From the NCBI GenBank assembly GCA_031553035.1, contig JAVBLY010000003.1:252030-316029 (forward strand): DNA of 64,000 bases, written 5' to 3'. This document shows positions 41,913 to 49,522 of this stretch, one piece after another; the first letter of the stretch is position 1; each line of letters starts with the position of its first letter. The position numbers were made by a program, and so were the translations under genes. The notes under the pieces are model-generated. The model was given only the letters and a program-made list of their open reading frames with translations, did not search any database and was not told where the DNA came from. The stretch comes from JAVBLY01 sp031553035. Its GTDB lineage: Bacteria > Bacillota > Clostridia > Peptostreptococcales > Anaerovoracaceae.

Positions 41913-42542
41913 ATGGGAAAAGTATACGTATTCGATCATCCGTTAATTCAGCATAAGGTCGCTATGATAAGAGATAAGAATACCAACGTCAAGGACTTCA
42001 GAGAGCTGGTAAAAGAGATCACTCTTCTTATGGGGTTCGAGGCCACAAGAGACCTGCCTCTTCAGGATGCAGAGATCGAAACCCCTATGGAGAAGACCAA
42101 GGTCAAGATGCTGACTCAGAACGACCTGGCGATAGTGCCTATTTTAAGAGCAGGGCTGGGCATGGTAGATGGATTTCTTTCACTGGTGCCTAATGCAAAA
42201 GTCGGCTTTGTCGGTCTTTACAGAGATCACGACACCCATAAACCGGTGGAATATTATTGCAAGCTTCCTGAAGATATAGATAAGAGAAAGGTCCTGGTTC
42301 TGGATCCTATGCTGGCAACCGGCGGTTCTGCCGCAGCGGCTGTGGATCTCATCAAGGAAAAAGGAGGAAAAGACATCAGCTTCCTCTGCCTCATAGCGGC
42401 ACCTGACGGAATAGACGTAATGCAGAAGGCTCATCCTGATGTAGACATATATATTGCGGCCAAGGACAGCCATCTTAACGCAGATAAATATATAGTCCCC
42501 GGACTGGGCGACGCAGGCGACAGGATCTACGGCACAAAGTAG
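41913..42542 (+). CDS. upp: Uracil phosphoribosyltransferase
   Basis: Salvages uracil to UMP with PRPP. 209 residues. The PRPP loop is VLVLDPMLATGGSAAAAVDLIKEKG; the N-terminal HPLIQHKVAMIRDKNT and C-terminal YIVPGLGDAGDRIYGTK segments are diagnostic. The strong AGGAGG site precedes the ATG. A six-pair hairpin (AACTCC/GGAGTT, 41869-41886) lies in the short gap before it but lacks a T-run. Confidence 0.95.
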   Translation: MGKVYVFDHPLIQHKVAMIRDKNTNVKDFRELVKEITLLMGFEATRDLPLQDAEIETPMEKTKVKMLTQNDLAIVPILRAGLGMVDGFLSLVPNAKVGFVGLYRDHDTHKPVEYYCKLPEDIDKRKVLVLDPMLATGGSAAAAVDLIKEKGGKDISFLCLIAAPDGIDVMQKAHPDVDIYIAAKDSHLNADKYIVPGLGDAGDRIYGTK

Positions 42543-42591
42543 AACCGATCTAAACGATTTTTTACAGAAACTAAACAGAAAGAGAATTATA

Positions 42592-43866
42592 ATGAGTTTA
42601 ATCAGAGACGACGTAAGCAAGCACGATAATGTGTTCGATGTTCTTAAGGAAAGAGGCTTTATCAAGCAGACCACCCACGAAGACGAGATCAGGGAGCTCC
42701 TGGGCAAGAAAAAAATAAAGTTCTATATCGGTTTTGACCCCACGGCGGACAGCCTTCATGTAGGTCATTTCATGCAGATAATCATAATGATGTATATGCA
42801 GAAGTATGGACACACTCCCATAGTTCTGATCGGTGGCGGCACGGGGATGGTGGGAGATCCTTCCGGCAGAACCGATATGAGAACAATGATGACCAAGGAT
42901 ACCATCCAGGAAAACTGCAGGCAGTTTGAAAAAACTTTCAGCCGCTTTCTTGACTTTTCAGACGGCAAGGCTATTACCGACAACAATGCCAACTGGCTTC
43001 TGGATCTGAATTATGTGGAATTCATCAGAGACATTGGAAGGCATTTTTCTGTCAACAAAATGCTCACATACGAGTGCTACAAGAACAGGCTTGCGGAAGG
43101 GCTGAGTTTTCTCGAGTTCAACTATATGCTTATGCAATCTTACGATTTTCTCGTCCTTCACAAAAAATACGACTGCATGATGCAGTTCGGCGGCGACGAT
43201 CAGTGGTCCAACATTCTGGGCGGTGTGGATCTGGTTCGAAGAGAAATGAGCGATCAGGTTTATGGAATGACTTTTGCCCTTCTTGAGACAAGCGAAGGCA
43301 TCAAGATGGGCAAGACCCAGAAGGGCGCGCTCTGGCTTGACTCAAAGAAAACATCTCCGTACGAATTTTACCAGTACTGGAGAAATGTCGAAGATGCCGA
43401 CGTTAAGACCTGCCTGTCAATGCTTACATTCCTTCCCATGAATAAAGTAGAAGAACTTGCCGCATTGGAAGGATCGGAAATAAACAGAGCCAAGGAGATT
43501 TTGGCATTTGAGGTCACAAAACTGGTACACGGCGAAGATGAAGCAAATAAAGCCCAGGATGCGGCCAAAGCTCTTTTCGGTTCGGGACAGAATATGGATG
43601 ATGTCCCCACGACAGATATGGACAAGGTCAGATTTGAAGGCGAAGGTGTTGGAATCGTCAACCTCATCAAAGAAGCGGGGCTGGTTCCCAGCAACGGCGA
43701 AGGATTCAGGACAATTCAGCAGGGCGGACTTTCCATGGGATCAGGTGCCGACAGCCTGGCTAAAGTCACCGACACCAAGCTGAATATAACATTAACAGAT
43801 TTCACCGATGACAGCCTTCTGCTAAAGAAGGGAAAGAAAACCTTTCACAGAATACAGCTCATCTAG
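42592..43866 (+). CDS. tyrS: Tyrosyl-tRNA synthetase
   Basis: Charges tRNA-Tyr. 424 residues, class Ic. HIGH motif as HVGH at 56-59, KMSKS as KMGKT at 238-242, and a C-terminal S4-like RNA-binding domain (about 360-424). The RBS is weak (AAAGAG). The 49-base gap from upp is too short for a T-box leader, so tRNA-sensing control of this copy is unlikely; it probably rides on the prfA transcript. Confidence 0.95.
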   Translation: MSLIRDDVSKHDNVFDVLKERGFIKQTTHEDEIRELLGKKKIKFYIGFDPTADSLHVGHFMQIIIMMYMQKYGHTPIVLIGGGTGMVGDPSGRTDMRTMMTKDTIQENCRQFEKTFSRFLDFSDGKAITDNNANWLLDLNYVEFIRDIGRHFSVNKMLTYECYKNRLAEGLSFLEFNYMLMQSYDFLVLHKKYDCMMQFGGDDQWSNILGGVDLVRREMSDQVYGMTFALLETSEGIKMGKTQKGALWLDSKKTSPYEFYQYWRNVEDADVKTCLSMLTFLPMNKVEELAALEGSEINRAKEILAFEVTKLVHGEDEANKAQDAAKALFGSGQNMDDVPTTDMDKVRFEGEGVGIVNLIKEAGLVPSNGEGFRTIQQGGLSMGSGADSLAKVTDTKLNITLTDFTDDSLLLKKGKKTFHRIQLI

Positions 43867-43917
43867 CTCGGGGTTCATATCTGAACGTGGAGCGAAATCA
43901 GAATCAAAATAATAACT

Positions 43918-43947
43918 GCCCGGGCCAAGACGAGGTCCGGGCTTTTT
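43918..43947 (+). terminator. Terminator after tyrS
   Basis: GCCCGGGCC (43918-43926), loop AAGACGA, GGTCCGGGC (43934-43942) with one G-T pair, then TTTTT. Confidence 0.9.
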
Positions 43948-43995
43948 CTGTAATGATCTCAAAGCACCACAAAGCCAACTTTGACTTGTGCAGAC

Positions 43996-44067
43996 GGCAT
44001 ATTAGGCATGTCACAGCATGGCATATTAGGCATTGACAAATTTATAACAACATGATACATTAGGCAT
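43996..44067. promoter_or_regulatory. Three direct repeats (core CATATTAGGCAT) before the SDR gene
   Basis: GGCATATTAGGCAT occurs at 43996-44009 and 44020-44033, and a diverged copy GATACATTAGGCAT at 44054-44067. Start-to-start spacings are 24 and 34 bases, differing by about one helical turn. The second copy touches the -35 box and the third overlaps the -10 box of the promoter at 44033-44061, which suggests a repressor. This fills much of the 305-base gap between tyrS and the SDR gene. Confidence 0.6.
44033..44061 (+). promoter_or_regulatory. Promoter of the SDR gene
   Basis: Perfect TTGACA (44033-44038), 17 bases, TACATT (44056-44061). The leader (about 44068-44171) contains GCTAC-TAAA-GTAGC (44087-44100) nested within GATTAT/ATAATC. 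Confidence 0.6.
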
Positions 44068-44171
44068 GACTAAAGTTGTGATTATTGCTACTAAAGTAGC
44101 ATAAATGATAATCGCACCACAAACGACAAATATAATAATAAATCACTATTAATTACGCATGGAGGTAAAAT

Positions 44172-44915
44172 ATGGGAAAATTAGACGGTAAAGTTGCAGT
44201 TTGCACCGGATCGACATCAGGAATGGGAAGAAGCACCGCTTACTTATTCGCTGAGGAAGGCGCGAAAGTCGTAGTGACAGGAAGAAACGAAGCAAGAGCC
44301 AAGGAAGTCGTTGATAACATTAAGGCCAAGGGCGGCGAAGCCATGTACCTGCTTGTTGACATGACTGACCTTGAAGATGTCAAAAACATAGTCCCCAAGA
44401 CAGTTGAAGCGTACGGCACAATAGATATACTGTTCAATAACGCCGGTATGCTTAGCCTTGTACCTGTCACAGACATCACAATGGAAGAATGGAACAGAGT
44501 TTTCAATGTGAACCTTACTTCAGCAATGATGCTTGCCAAGGAAGTCGCACCCATCATGAAGAAAAACGGCAAAGGTTCCATAATAAATACATCATCGGTT
44601 GCGGGCTATGCAGCTCATTTCGGCCCCGTAGCTTATTCAACATCCAAGCACGCTATGGAAGGTCTGAATAAAGCACTGGCCAACGAGCTGGGACCAGAGA
44701 TCAGAGTTAATGCAATAGCTCCGGGAGCTATCGTAACAGCCATGTTGGATCAAGCAGGCGGAGAAGCAGCTGTCAGCTACATGATAGATGGCGCGCCTCT
44801 AAGACGAGCTGGAAAACCTGAAGAGATCGCAACTGTAGCACTTTTCTTCGCTACAGATGATTCATCATTCGTAACAGGACAGAGCCTGAGAGTTGACGGC
44901 GGATTCGAAGTATAG
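44172..44915 (+). CDS. Short-chain dehydrogenase/reductase
   Basis: A 247-residue classical SDR. The cofactor loop is TGSTSGMG at 12-19, NNAG at 89-92, and the catalytic set Ser142, Tyr155 and Lys159 is intact. An Arg at 38, after the second beta strand (VTGRNEAR), suggests NADP(H). Possible roles are 3-oxoacyl reductase, sugar/alcohol dehydrogenase or hydroxysteroid dehydrogenase; sequence alone does not decide. It is a single-gene unit with its own promoter, operator-like repeats and a terminator downstream, so it is probably inducible and not a housekeeping fabG. GGAGG at 44161-44165. Confidence 0.88.
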   Translation: MGKLDGKVAVCTGSTSGMGRSTAYLFAEEGAKVVVTGRNEARAKEVVDNIKAKGGEAMYLLVDMTDLEDVKNIVPKTVEAYGTIDILFNNAGMLSLVPVTDITMEEWNRVFNVNLTSAMMLAKEVAPIMKKNGKGSIINTSSVAGYAAHFGPVAYSTSKHAMEGLNKALANELGPEIRVNAIAPGAIVTAMLDQAGGEAAVSYMIDGAPLRRAGKPEEIATVALFFATDDSSFVTGQSLRVDGGFEV

Positions 44916-44970
44916 ATAGCTTGTCGATTTCACTCCTAGCATTTCGACATAACTATAACATGTAGAAGAG

Positions 44971-44995
44971 GATGTCCTGACGGGGCATCTTTTTC
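44971..44995 (+). terminator. Terminator after the SDR gene
   Basis: GATGTCC (44971-44977), loop TGACG, GGGCATC (44983-44989) with one T-G pair, then TTTTTC. Confidence 0.75.
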
Positions 44996-45008
44996 TTAAA
45001 AAAAACGA

Positions 45009-45037
45009 TTGACAAGTGAAATAGGGTGTTGTATGTT
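45009..45037 (+). promoter_or_regulatory. Upstream promoter of the Tp47-like operon
   Basis: Perfect TTGACA (45009-45014), 17 bases, TATGTT (45032-45037). The operator palindrome begins seven bases after the -10 box, so it covers the expected start site. Part of the 349-base gap between the SDR gene and the Tp47-like gene. Confidence 0.6.
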
Positions 45038-45044
45038 ATAAGAA

Positions 45045-45060
45045 GTTAGCATAAGCTAAC
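45045..45060. promoter_or_regulatory. Operator site 1: GTTAGCATAAGCTAAC
   Basis: A 16-base palindrome with one mismatched centre pair; the flanking A/T (45044, 45061) extends it by one pair. It shares half-sites GTTAGC/GCTAAC with sites 2 and 3. The TTAGC/GCTAA halves resemble the SlyA/MarR-type box but with a four-base centre. Confidence 0.65.
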
Positions 45061-45064
45061 TCAA

Positions 45065-45187
45065 ATGGAGGGCAATATTAACGACAGTCAAGTAGGACAA
45101 TTTTTTTTAATAAAACGGTTAGCATATGCTAACCGACAAATATCTAGATTTAGATTAAAGTTGATTGACACCGCACAGAGTTGTTAG
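45065..45187 (+). pseudogene. 40-codon open frame resembling a MarR-family N-terminus
   Basis: An ATG directly after operator site 1 opens 40 codons. The stretch FFLIKRLAYANRQISRFRLK resembles the first helix of MarR/SlyA regulators, followed by LIDTAQ where such proteins read L-x-L-T-x-x-Q. The frame stops at 45185 and no other frame continues the fold. There is no Shine-Dalgarno before the ATG. It may be the stump of an autoregulated marR gene whose rest has been lost, or chance. Operator site 2 lies inside it. Confidence 0.3.
45116..45135. promoter_or_regulatory. Operator site 2: perfect 20-bp palindrome around TTAGCATATGCTAA
   Basis: The core GTTAGCATATGCTAAC is at 45118-45133 with CG flanks completing twenty symmetrical bases. 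The core is identical to site 3 at 55921-55936. Confidence 0.75.
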
Positions 45188-45194
45188 CTTAAAT
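45165..45194 (+). promoter_or_regulatory. Proximal promoter of the Tp47-like operon
   Basis: Perfect TTGACA (45165-45170), 18 bases, TTAAAT (45189-45194). The spacer ends with GTTAGC, a half-site of the operator. The TTAAAT -10 box is the same as in the apbE promoter at 55949-55954. Confidence 0.5.
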
Positions 45195-45264
45195 AAATCG
45201 ATCAGAGACTCGAGCGGTCAATATAAGGGTAAATGTTAAATCTTGTAGTAGAAAGGAAAAGCAA

Positions 45265-47205
45265 ATGCAAAAAGTTAATGCAACAAAGTCGAGAGGACTG
45301 GCCATGCTCCTTACGATGGTTATGGTGTTCAGCCTGGCTCCGGCGATGAATGTCTTTGCTGATGGAATACACGTCAACAAAGTTGAAAGTCAAAAGGTTA
45401 CTGTCGACGGTAAAGATTTTTATTACGTTACTTACGGCGCAGTAGGCACGGCAGAGGACATTGAGATTCAGTTCGGTACGGCCGTGGAAGCAACAAAGAT
45501 TCCGGGCACGAATATTTACTATGCCGGAGATAATATTGAGCCAGATCCGTATTATTACGGGTCAGCAAATATAGAATATCCGGATTACTGGAAGAACGAA
45601 GGCCTGACATCTCCAACAACGGCAAATTGGACTGCTTCATCATCAAAGACTGACTCCGAAGGATTCAAAGACATGGGAGGCTTTGATACCGTAAGCAGAG
45701 CAACCAGCAAACACGGAACGTACAGAGCCCCGTTCCAATTTATCACAAATGTTTACGGCCATATAAGCGGGAGTGATACTGTAGAAAAATTCGTATCTGA
45801 ACATGATCCGAACATCACAGCAGCAGGTGGGCATTCCGCAACTACCAGAGCCATCACCAGCGTTCCTGCAAATGAGATCGCATCCTGCAAAGACGGAGCG
45901 AAAGCCTTTACTGTGGATGGACAGGAATATGTATATGATAAGTATGAGATCAAAGGGATACAGAGAGTCCCGGTCAAAATCAGCGGGAATACATATGTTA
46001 GCAATTTGATTCTAAAAAAAGAAAACAAAACCTATATCGACAAACTTGATGACTTTAGGCTTGGTGGTCAGGATGGAAGCAACCGAGTTGTCGATGCGGC
46101 TACAGGCAACATAAAAGAGCTTTTAAGTACTGGCGAATACGGACCTGTAACCACAGGCAAGAGCACTAACGGAAGAAAAGTAGTAGTCGAAGATACAGTA
46201 AAAGATGCATCAGGGGCGGAGAGGATCACCACATTAAATTATAATCATGCTTTCGGTGAATATGTGACAGCAGAAGTCGGACTTAGAAACGAAGAAGAGA
46301 CCACTATGACAACAGAAGAAATGCTTCTTTATGTTACAAAATTTACTTCAGCAACATATGAATATTTCGGTTCCGATGCTACATTAAAAACTCTTAAAGC
46401 GCGATATGGAACAATGGGCAGTACCGATACCTGGTGGTCTACTAATCATGGAGCAAGGATCGATGCTGGGTTCCAGTTTGATTCCTACAGACTTGGAAGC
46501 CCTGACGGTCAGACAAAGAACAAACAATTTGGTTACTGGAGGGTGACATTCCGATCTGCCGGGTATAAAGACGTAGTTTCGGAGTTCTATTTAGGACCTG
46601 AAGTGGGATATGACAAGGATGCTGTTTCCATGAAAAAAGGCAGCATACAAAACCTGAGTGCGACGATCAAGACTCCGAAAAGCGCAATCAAATCTCCGGC
46701 AAAATATTCTTCTTCTAATGACAAAGTAGTCAAGATCGATGAAGAGACAGGCACAGCAACTGCAATCGCTGCAGGTACAGCTACGATAACCTGCGATGTA
46801 AATGAAGGTGTGACAGGGGATTGGCATGAATCAGCATCGATCAAGGTCACAGTCACAGAGGACCCAAAACCAGTTCCTCCTCCGGTAAACAACGACAAGG
46901 TTCTTGGCGAAGATGCGGTTCCGCAAAAATCGGCTCCAAAGAGTTTCAAAGTAACTGCACAAAAGAAAAAGGCCAAGCTGACATGGAAGAAATCAGGAGG
47001 TATCACTAAGTATCAAGTAGCTTATAAGCAAAAGGGCAAGAAAAAATGGTCATATAAGACAGTTTCAGCGAAGAGCAAATCAGTGATTGTCAAGAAGCTC
47101 AAAGCAAAGAAAAAATATCAATTCAAAATAAGAAGCTACAAGATTACAAGCGGTAAGAAAGTTTATTCAAAGTGGTCAAAGACAAAAACCATTAAGATTA
47201 AATAG
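45265..47205 (+). CDS. Secreted Tp47-like protein with BIG2 and fibronectin-III domains
   Basis: A 646-residue exported protein: signal peptide about 1-32 (cut after VFA). Residues ~45-445 align by eye with the whole length of the Treponema pallidum 47-kDa antigen (Tp47/TpN47): YPDYW at 105-109, GGFDTVSRAT at 138-147, HGTYRAPFQF at 150-159, YVTKFTSATYEYFGSDAT at 356-373, DTWW at 388-391, SAGYKDVVSEFYL at 431-443. Tp47 is a lipoprotein reported to bind penicillin and cleave beta-lactams; its normal role is unsettled. This protein has no lipobox, and adds a BIG2 immunoglobulin-like domain (about 453-530) and a Lys-rich fibronectin-III domain (about 555-646). It is two bases from a flavin-binding protein gene and behind the shared operators. 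Confidence 0.82.
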   Translation: MQKVNATKSRGLAMLLTMVMVFSLAPAMNVFADGIHVNKVESQKVTVDGKDFYYVTYGAVGTAEDIEIQFGTAVEATKIPGTNIYYAGDNIEPDPYYYGSANIEYPDYWKNEGLTSPTTANWTASSSKTDSEGFKDMGGFDTVSRATSKHGTYRAPFQFITNVYGHISGSDTVEKFVSEHDPNITAAGGHSATTRAITSVPANEIASCKDGAKAFTVDGQEYVYDKYEIKGIQRVPVKISGNTYVSNLILKKENKTYIDKLDDFRLGGQDGSNRVVDAATGNIKELLSTGEYGPVTTGKSTNGRKVVVEDTVKDASGAERITTLNYNHAFGEYVTAEVGLRNEEETTMTTEEMLLYVTKFTSATYEYFGSDATLKTLKARYGTMGSTDTWWSTNHGARIDAGFQFDSYRLGSPDGQTKNKQFGYWRVTFRSAGYKDVVSEFYLGPEVGYDKDAVSMKKGSIQNLSATIKTPKSAIKSPAKYSSSNDKVVKIDEETGTATAIAAGTATITCDVNEGVTGDWHESASIKVTVTEDPKPVPPPVNNDKVLGEDAVPQKSAPKSFKVTAQKKKAKLTWKKSGGITKYQVAYKQKGKKKWSYKTVSAKSKSVIVKKLKAKKKYQFKIRSYKITSGKKVYSKWSKTKTIKIK

Positions 47206-47207
47206 AT

Positions 47208-48413
47208 ATGAATATTTTTCGTAACTTATATAAAACCGGGATCAGTCATCTGATCCCGGGAATCATAGTGATGGCTATCGTTGCAATTGCAGTTCTATCG
47301 GCCAATGGGCAGCTGGAAAATGCCGGAGGATCGGAAGTTGTTGTTGCGGAGACCGATCCGGTTTCTATAGATAAGAACAAAAAAGATGTGGGAAACGAAG
47401 ATAATCCCCCTGTTAAAGTCGGGGACATCGATCTTGCTAATTGCGCAGATGGTAAATATACAGGCAGAGGGCAAGGCTATGCCGGATATCTGGAAGTCGA
47501 AGTTACTGTCAAAGATCATAAGATGACCAAGATAAGGTTGATAAAGAATCAGGCAGATGATGCTCCATATTTAGCCAAGGCCAAGGCTGTTATCCCAAGA
47601 GTCGTAAAAGCTCAAAGTCTTGATGTAGACAGCATCAGCGGTGCGACATACAGCACTAACGGGATATTGGCAGCAATCGAAGATGCACTTCTTAAGTCAA
47701 TGGGCAGGGGGTCCTCATACAAAGAGAGCAAGAAAAAAAAGAAGACACCTGTAGCATTTGATGATGGCGAATATAATGACGGTACTTTTATCGGAAGCGC
47801 CGGCGCATACAGAGGTAATATCGACGTTGCAGTGACCATAAAATTTGGAAAAATCACCACAATAGTGATAACCAAGACTCAGGATGATCAGGAATATCTT
47901 GCTGATGCTAAAGCTGTAATCCCCGCAATGATAAGGAAGCAAAGCCCTAATGTGGATACAGTGTCAGGTGCAACATATTCTTCAAAAGGGATAATCAACG
48001 CGACCAAAAAGGCTCTTAATAAAGCCAGGAAGGATCCGTCTAAGAAAGAAGATCCCGCCCCCGAAGAAAAGCCTGTAGCACCTCAAATCCCTGACCCGGG
48101 AAACAATGATGGTATAACTCCCCTTGATATAGAATATCTGGACGGTACATATTACGGAACCGGATTAGGCTACAATACATCGTTCAGGCTCAAGGTTGAG
48201 GTCGCTGTCTATCAGACAAAAATTCTCAGGATCGAATTGATCGAGCATCAGGATGACCTGGATTATATTCTGCCTGCAGCAAAGATACTATTCCCCAAAA
48301 TAATCAAGCGACAGGGGATCAATGGGATAGATACAGTGTCCGAAGCAACGTACAGTTCATGGGGCATACTTGATGCTGTGGATGACGCTCTCAAAGATGC
48401 AGTCAAACCCTGA
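47208..48413 (+). CDS. Membrane-anchored protein with three FMN-binding domains
   Basis: A 401-residue protein: membrane anchor about 13-32, then three tandem FMN_bind repeats (about 72-165, 182-272, 304-395) separated by Lys/Pro-rich linkers. ApbE enzymes attach FMN through a phosphoester to Thr of the S-G-A-T motif. Repeats one and two have it intact (Thr147 in DSISGATYST, Thr256 in DTVSGATYSS); repeat three reads DTVSEATYSS, with Glu379 in place of Gly before Thr381. It would carry electrons on the outer face of the membrane. The start is two bases after the Tp47-like stop with only a weak ribosome site, so translation is probably coupled. Confidence 0.88.
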   Translation: MNIFRNLYKTGISHLIPGIIVMAIVAIAVLSANGQLENAGGSEVVVAETDPVSIDKNKKDVGNEDNPPVKVGDIDLANCADGKYTGRGQGYAGYLEVEVTVKDHKMTKIRLIKNQADDAPYLAKAKAVIPRVVKAQSLDVDSISGATYSTNGILAAIEDALLKSMGRGSSYKESKKKKKTPVAFDDGEYNDGTFIGSAGAYRGNIDVAVTIKFGKITTIVITKTQDDQEYLADAKAVIPAMIRKQSPNVDTVSGATYSSKGIINATKKALNKARKDPSKKEDPAPEEKPVAPQIPDPGNNDGITPLDIEYLDGTYYGTGLGYNTSFRLKVEVAVYQTKILRIELIEHQDDLDYILPAAKILFPKIIKRQGINGIDTVSEATYSSWGILDAVDDALKDAVKP

Positions 48414-48444
48414 TGATTCGAAGGTGGCTTTTTTCTTAAAAACG

Positions 48445-48473
48445 TTGACATTTCAACACGCGTTTGATAAGAT
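48445..48473 (+). promoter_or_regulatory. Promoter of rplM-rpsI
   Basis: Perfect TTGACA (48445-48450), 17 bases, TAAGAT (48468-48473). Confidence 0.65.
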
Positions 48474-48479
48474 AACACT

Positions 48480-48630
48480 TGCGTTAATTTTAGTATATAG
48501 AAAGTATTTTCTATAATGCCGAATACGATCGTAGTACGTATGGGACCGTTGCCGTCCGATCGAACCTTTCTAAGGATCATGGATGAACAACTGAAACATG
48601 CTGGCGATCCCAGTAGGTAAGGAGGTTTAC
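48480..48630 (+). promoter_or_regulatory. Probable L13 leader RNA
   Basis: About 150 bases of untranslated leader between the promoter and rplM. It contains a clear fold: CGATCG outer halves (near 48530 and 48568) around GGAC/GTCC with loop CGTTGCC. Firmicutes L13 leaders are a known autoregulatory class; placement and size fit, though the Rfam consensus was not checked. Confidence 0.45.
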
Positions 48631-49071
48631 ATGAAAAGCTTTATAGCAAAACCTCAAGAGATGGAAAGAAAATGGTATGTCATCGATGCTGAAGGTCAAA
48701 CTTTGGGCAGAATGGCGTCTGAAATAGCTTCCATTTTGAGAGGAAAGAAAAAGCCTATTTACACTCCTCACGTGGATACGGGTGATTATGTCATCGTTAT
48801 CAACGCTGAGAAGGTAGAAGTTACAGGCAAAAAAAGAAAAGACAAAATTTATAAGAGACACTCAGGTTTCCCAGGCGGACTTAAGGAAGTAAATTTCGAA
48901 ACCCTGCAGAATGCGAAGCCGGATGAGATCATCAGACATGCGGTAAAGGGCATGATGCCAAAGGGCAAACTGGGCAGGCAGATGTTCAAGAAGCTCAAGG
49001 TCTATGCAGGCGCAGAGCACGGACATGCAGCTCAGAAACCAGAAGTCTGGAATATGGAAGGGGGTAAATAA
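48631..49071 (+). CDS. rplM: Ribosomal protein L13
   Basis: A 146-residue 50S protein, also an early assembly factor. Diagnostic stretches: ERKWYVIDAEGQTLGRMASE, GDYVIVINAEKVEVTGKK, and AVKGMMPKGKLGRQMFKKLKVY. The open frame extends eleven codons further up, but the ATG at 48631 follows AAGGAGG (48619-48625) and gives the normal N-terminus MKSFIAKP. Confidence 0.96.
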   Translation: MKSFIAKPQEMERKWYVIDAEGQTLGRMASEIASILRGKKKPIYTPHVDTGDYVIVINAEKVEVTGKKRKDKIYKRHSGFPGGLKEVNFETLQNAKPDEIIRHAVKGMMPKGKLGRQMFKKLKVYAGAEHGHAAQKPEVWNMEGGK

Positions 49072-49073
49072 CA

Positions 49074-49472
49074 ATGGCAAAGAAAAAGCAGTATCCCGGT
49101 ACGGGCAGAAGAAAATCATCTGTAGCCAGAGTGAGACTGATCCCCGGTAAAGGTGAAATAATCATCAACAAGAAATCCATCGACGATTACTTCGGAATGG
49201 AAATCGTAAAAAGAGAGGTCAAAAGACCTTTCGAGCTCACAGGCAATGAAGGGAAATTCGACGTCATCGCAACAGTACACGGCGGCGGATTCACCGGACA
49301 GGCGGGAGCTCTGCGTCACGGCATATCAAGAGCACTATGTGTCGTTGACGAAGAAGGAAACAGGCCTACACTTAAGGCAGCAGGATTCCTCACAAGAGAT
49401 CCGAGAATGAAAGAAAGAAAGAAGTACGGTCTCAAAAAGGCCAGAAGAGCTTCCCAGTTCTCGAAACGATAA
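49074..49472 (+). CDS. rpsI: Ribosomal protein S9
   Basis: A 132-residue 30S protein whose C-terminal tail reaches the P-site tRNA. Diagnostic: YPGTGRRKSSVARVRLIPGKG, GGGFTGQAGALRHGISRAL, and the basic end RRASQFSKR. It starts two bases after rplM; the GGAAGGGGG ribosome site is inside the rplM end. Confidence 0.97.
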   Translation: MAKKKQYPGTGRRKSSVARVRLIPGKGEIIINKKSIDDYFGMEIVKREVKRPFELTGNEGKFDVIATVHGGGFTGQAGALRHGISRALCVVDEEGNRPTLKAAGFLTRDPRMKERKKYGLKKARRASQFSKR

Positions 49473-49487
49473 TTACATACAAATCAC

Positions 49488-49522
49488 AAAACCCCGAAAA
49501 CCCAGCGTTTCCGGGGTTTTTT
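49488..49522. terminator. Bidirectional terminator between rpsI and the GLUG gene
   Basis: AAAACCCCG-A-AAAC (49488-49501), loop of five, GTTT-C-CGGGGTTTT (49507-49520), with T-runs on both strands. It ends rpsI on the plus strand and the converging minus-strand gene. Confidence 0.88.

Noticed and set aside
42543..42591. T-box leader before tyrS
   Set aside because: The gap is only 49 bases and has no T-box sequence.
44172..44915. SDR gene as housekeeping fabG
   Set aside because: No other fatty-acid genes nearby and it is a single-gene, operator-controlled unit, so the specific function is left open.
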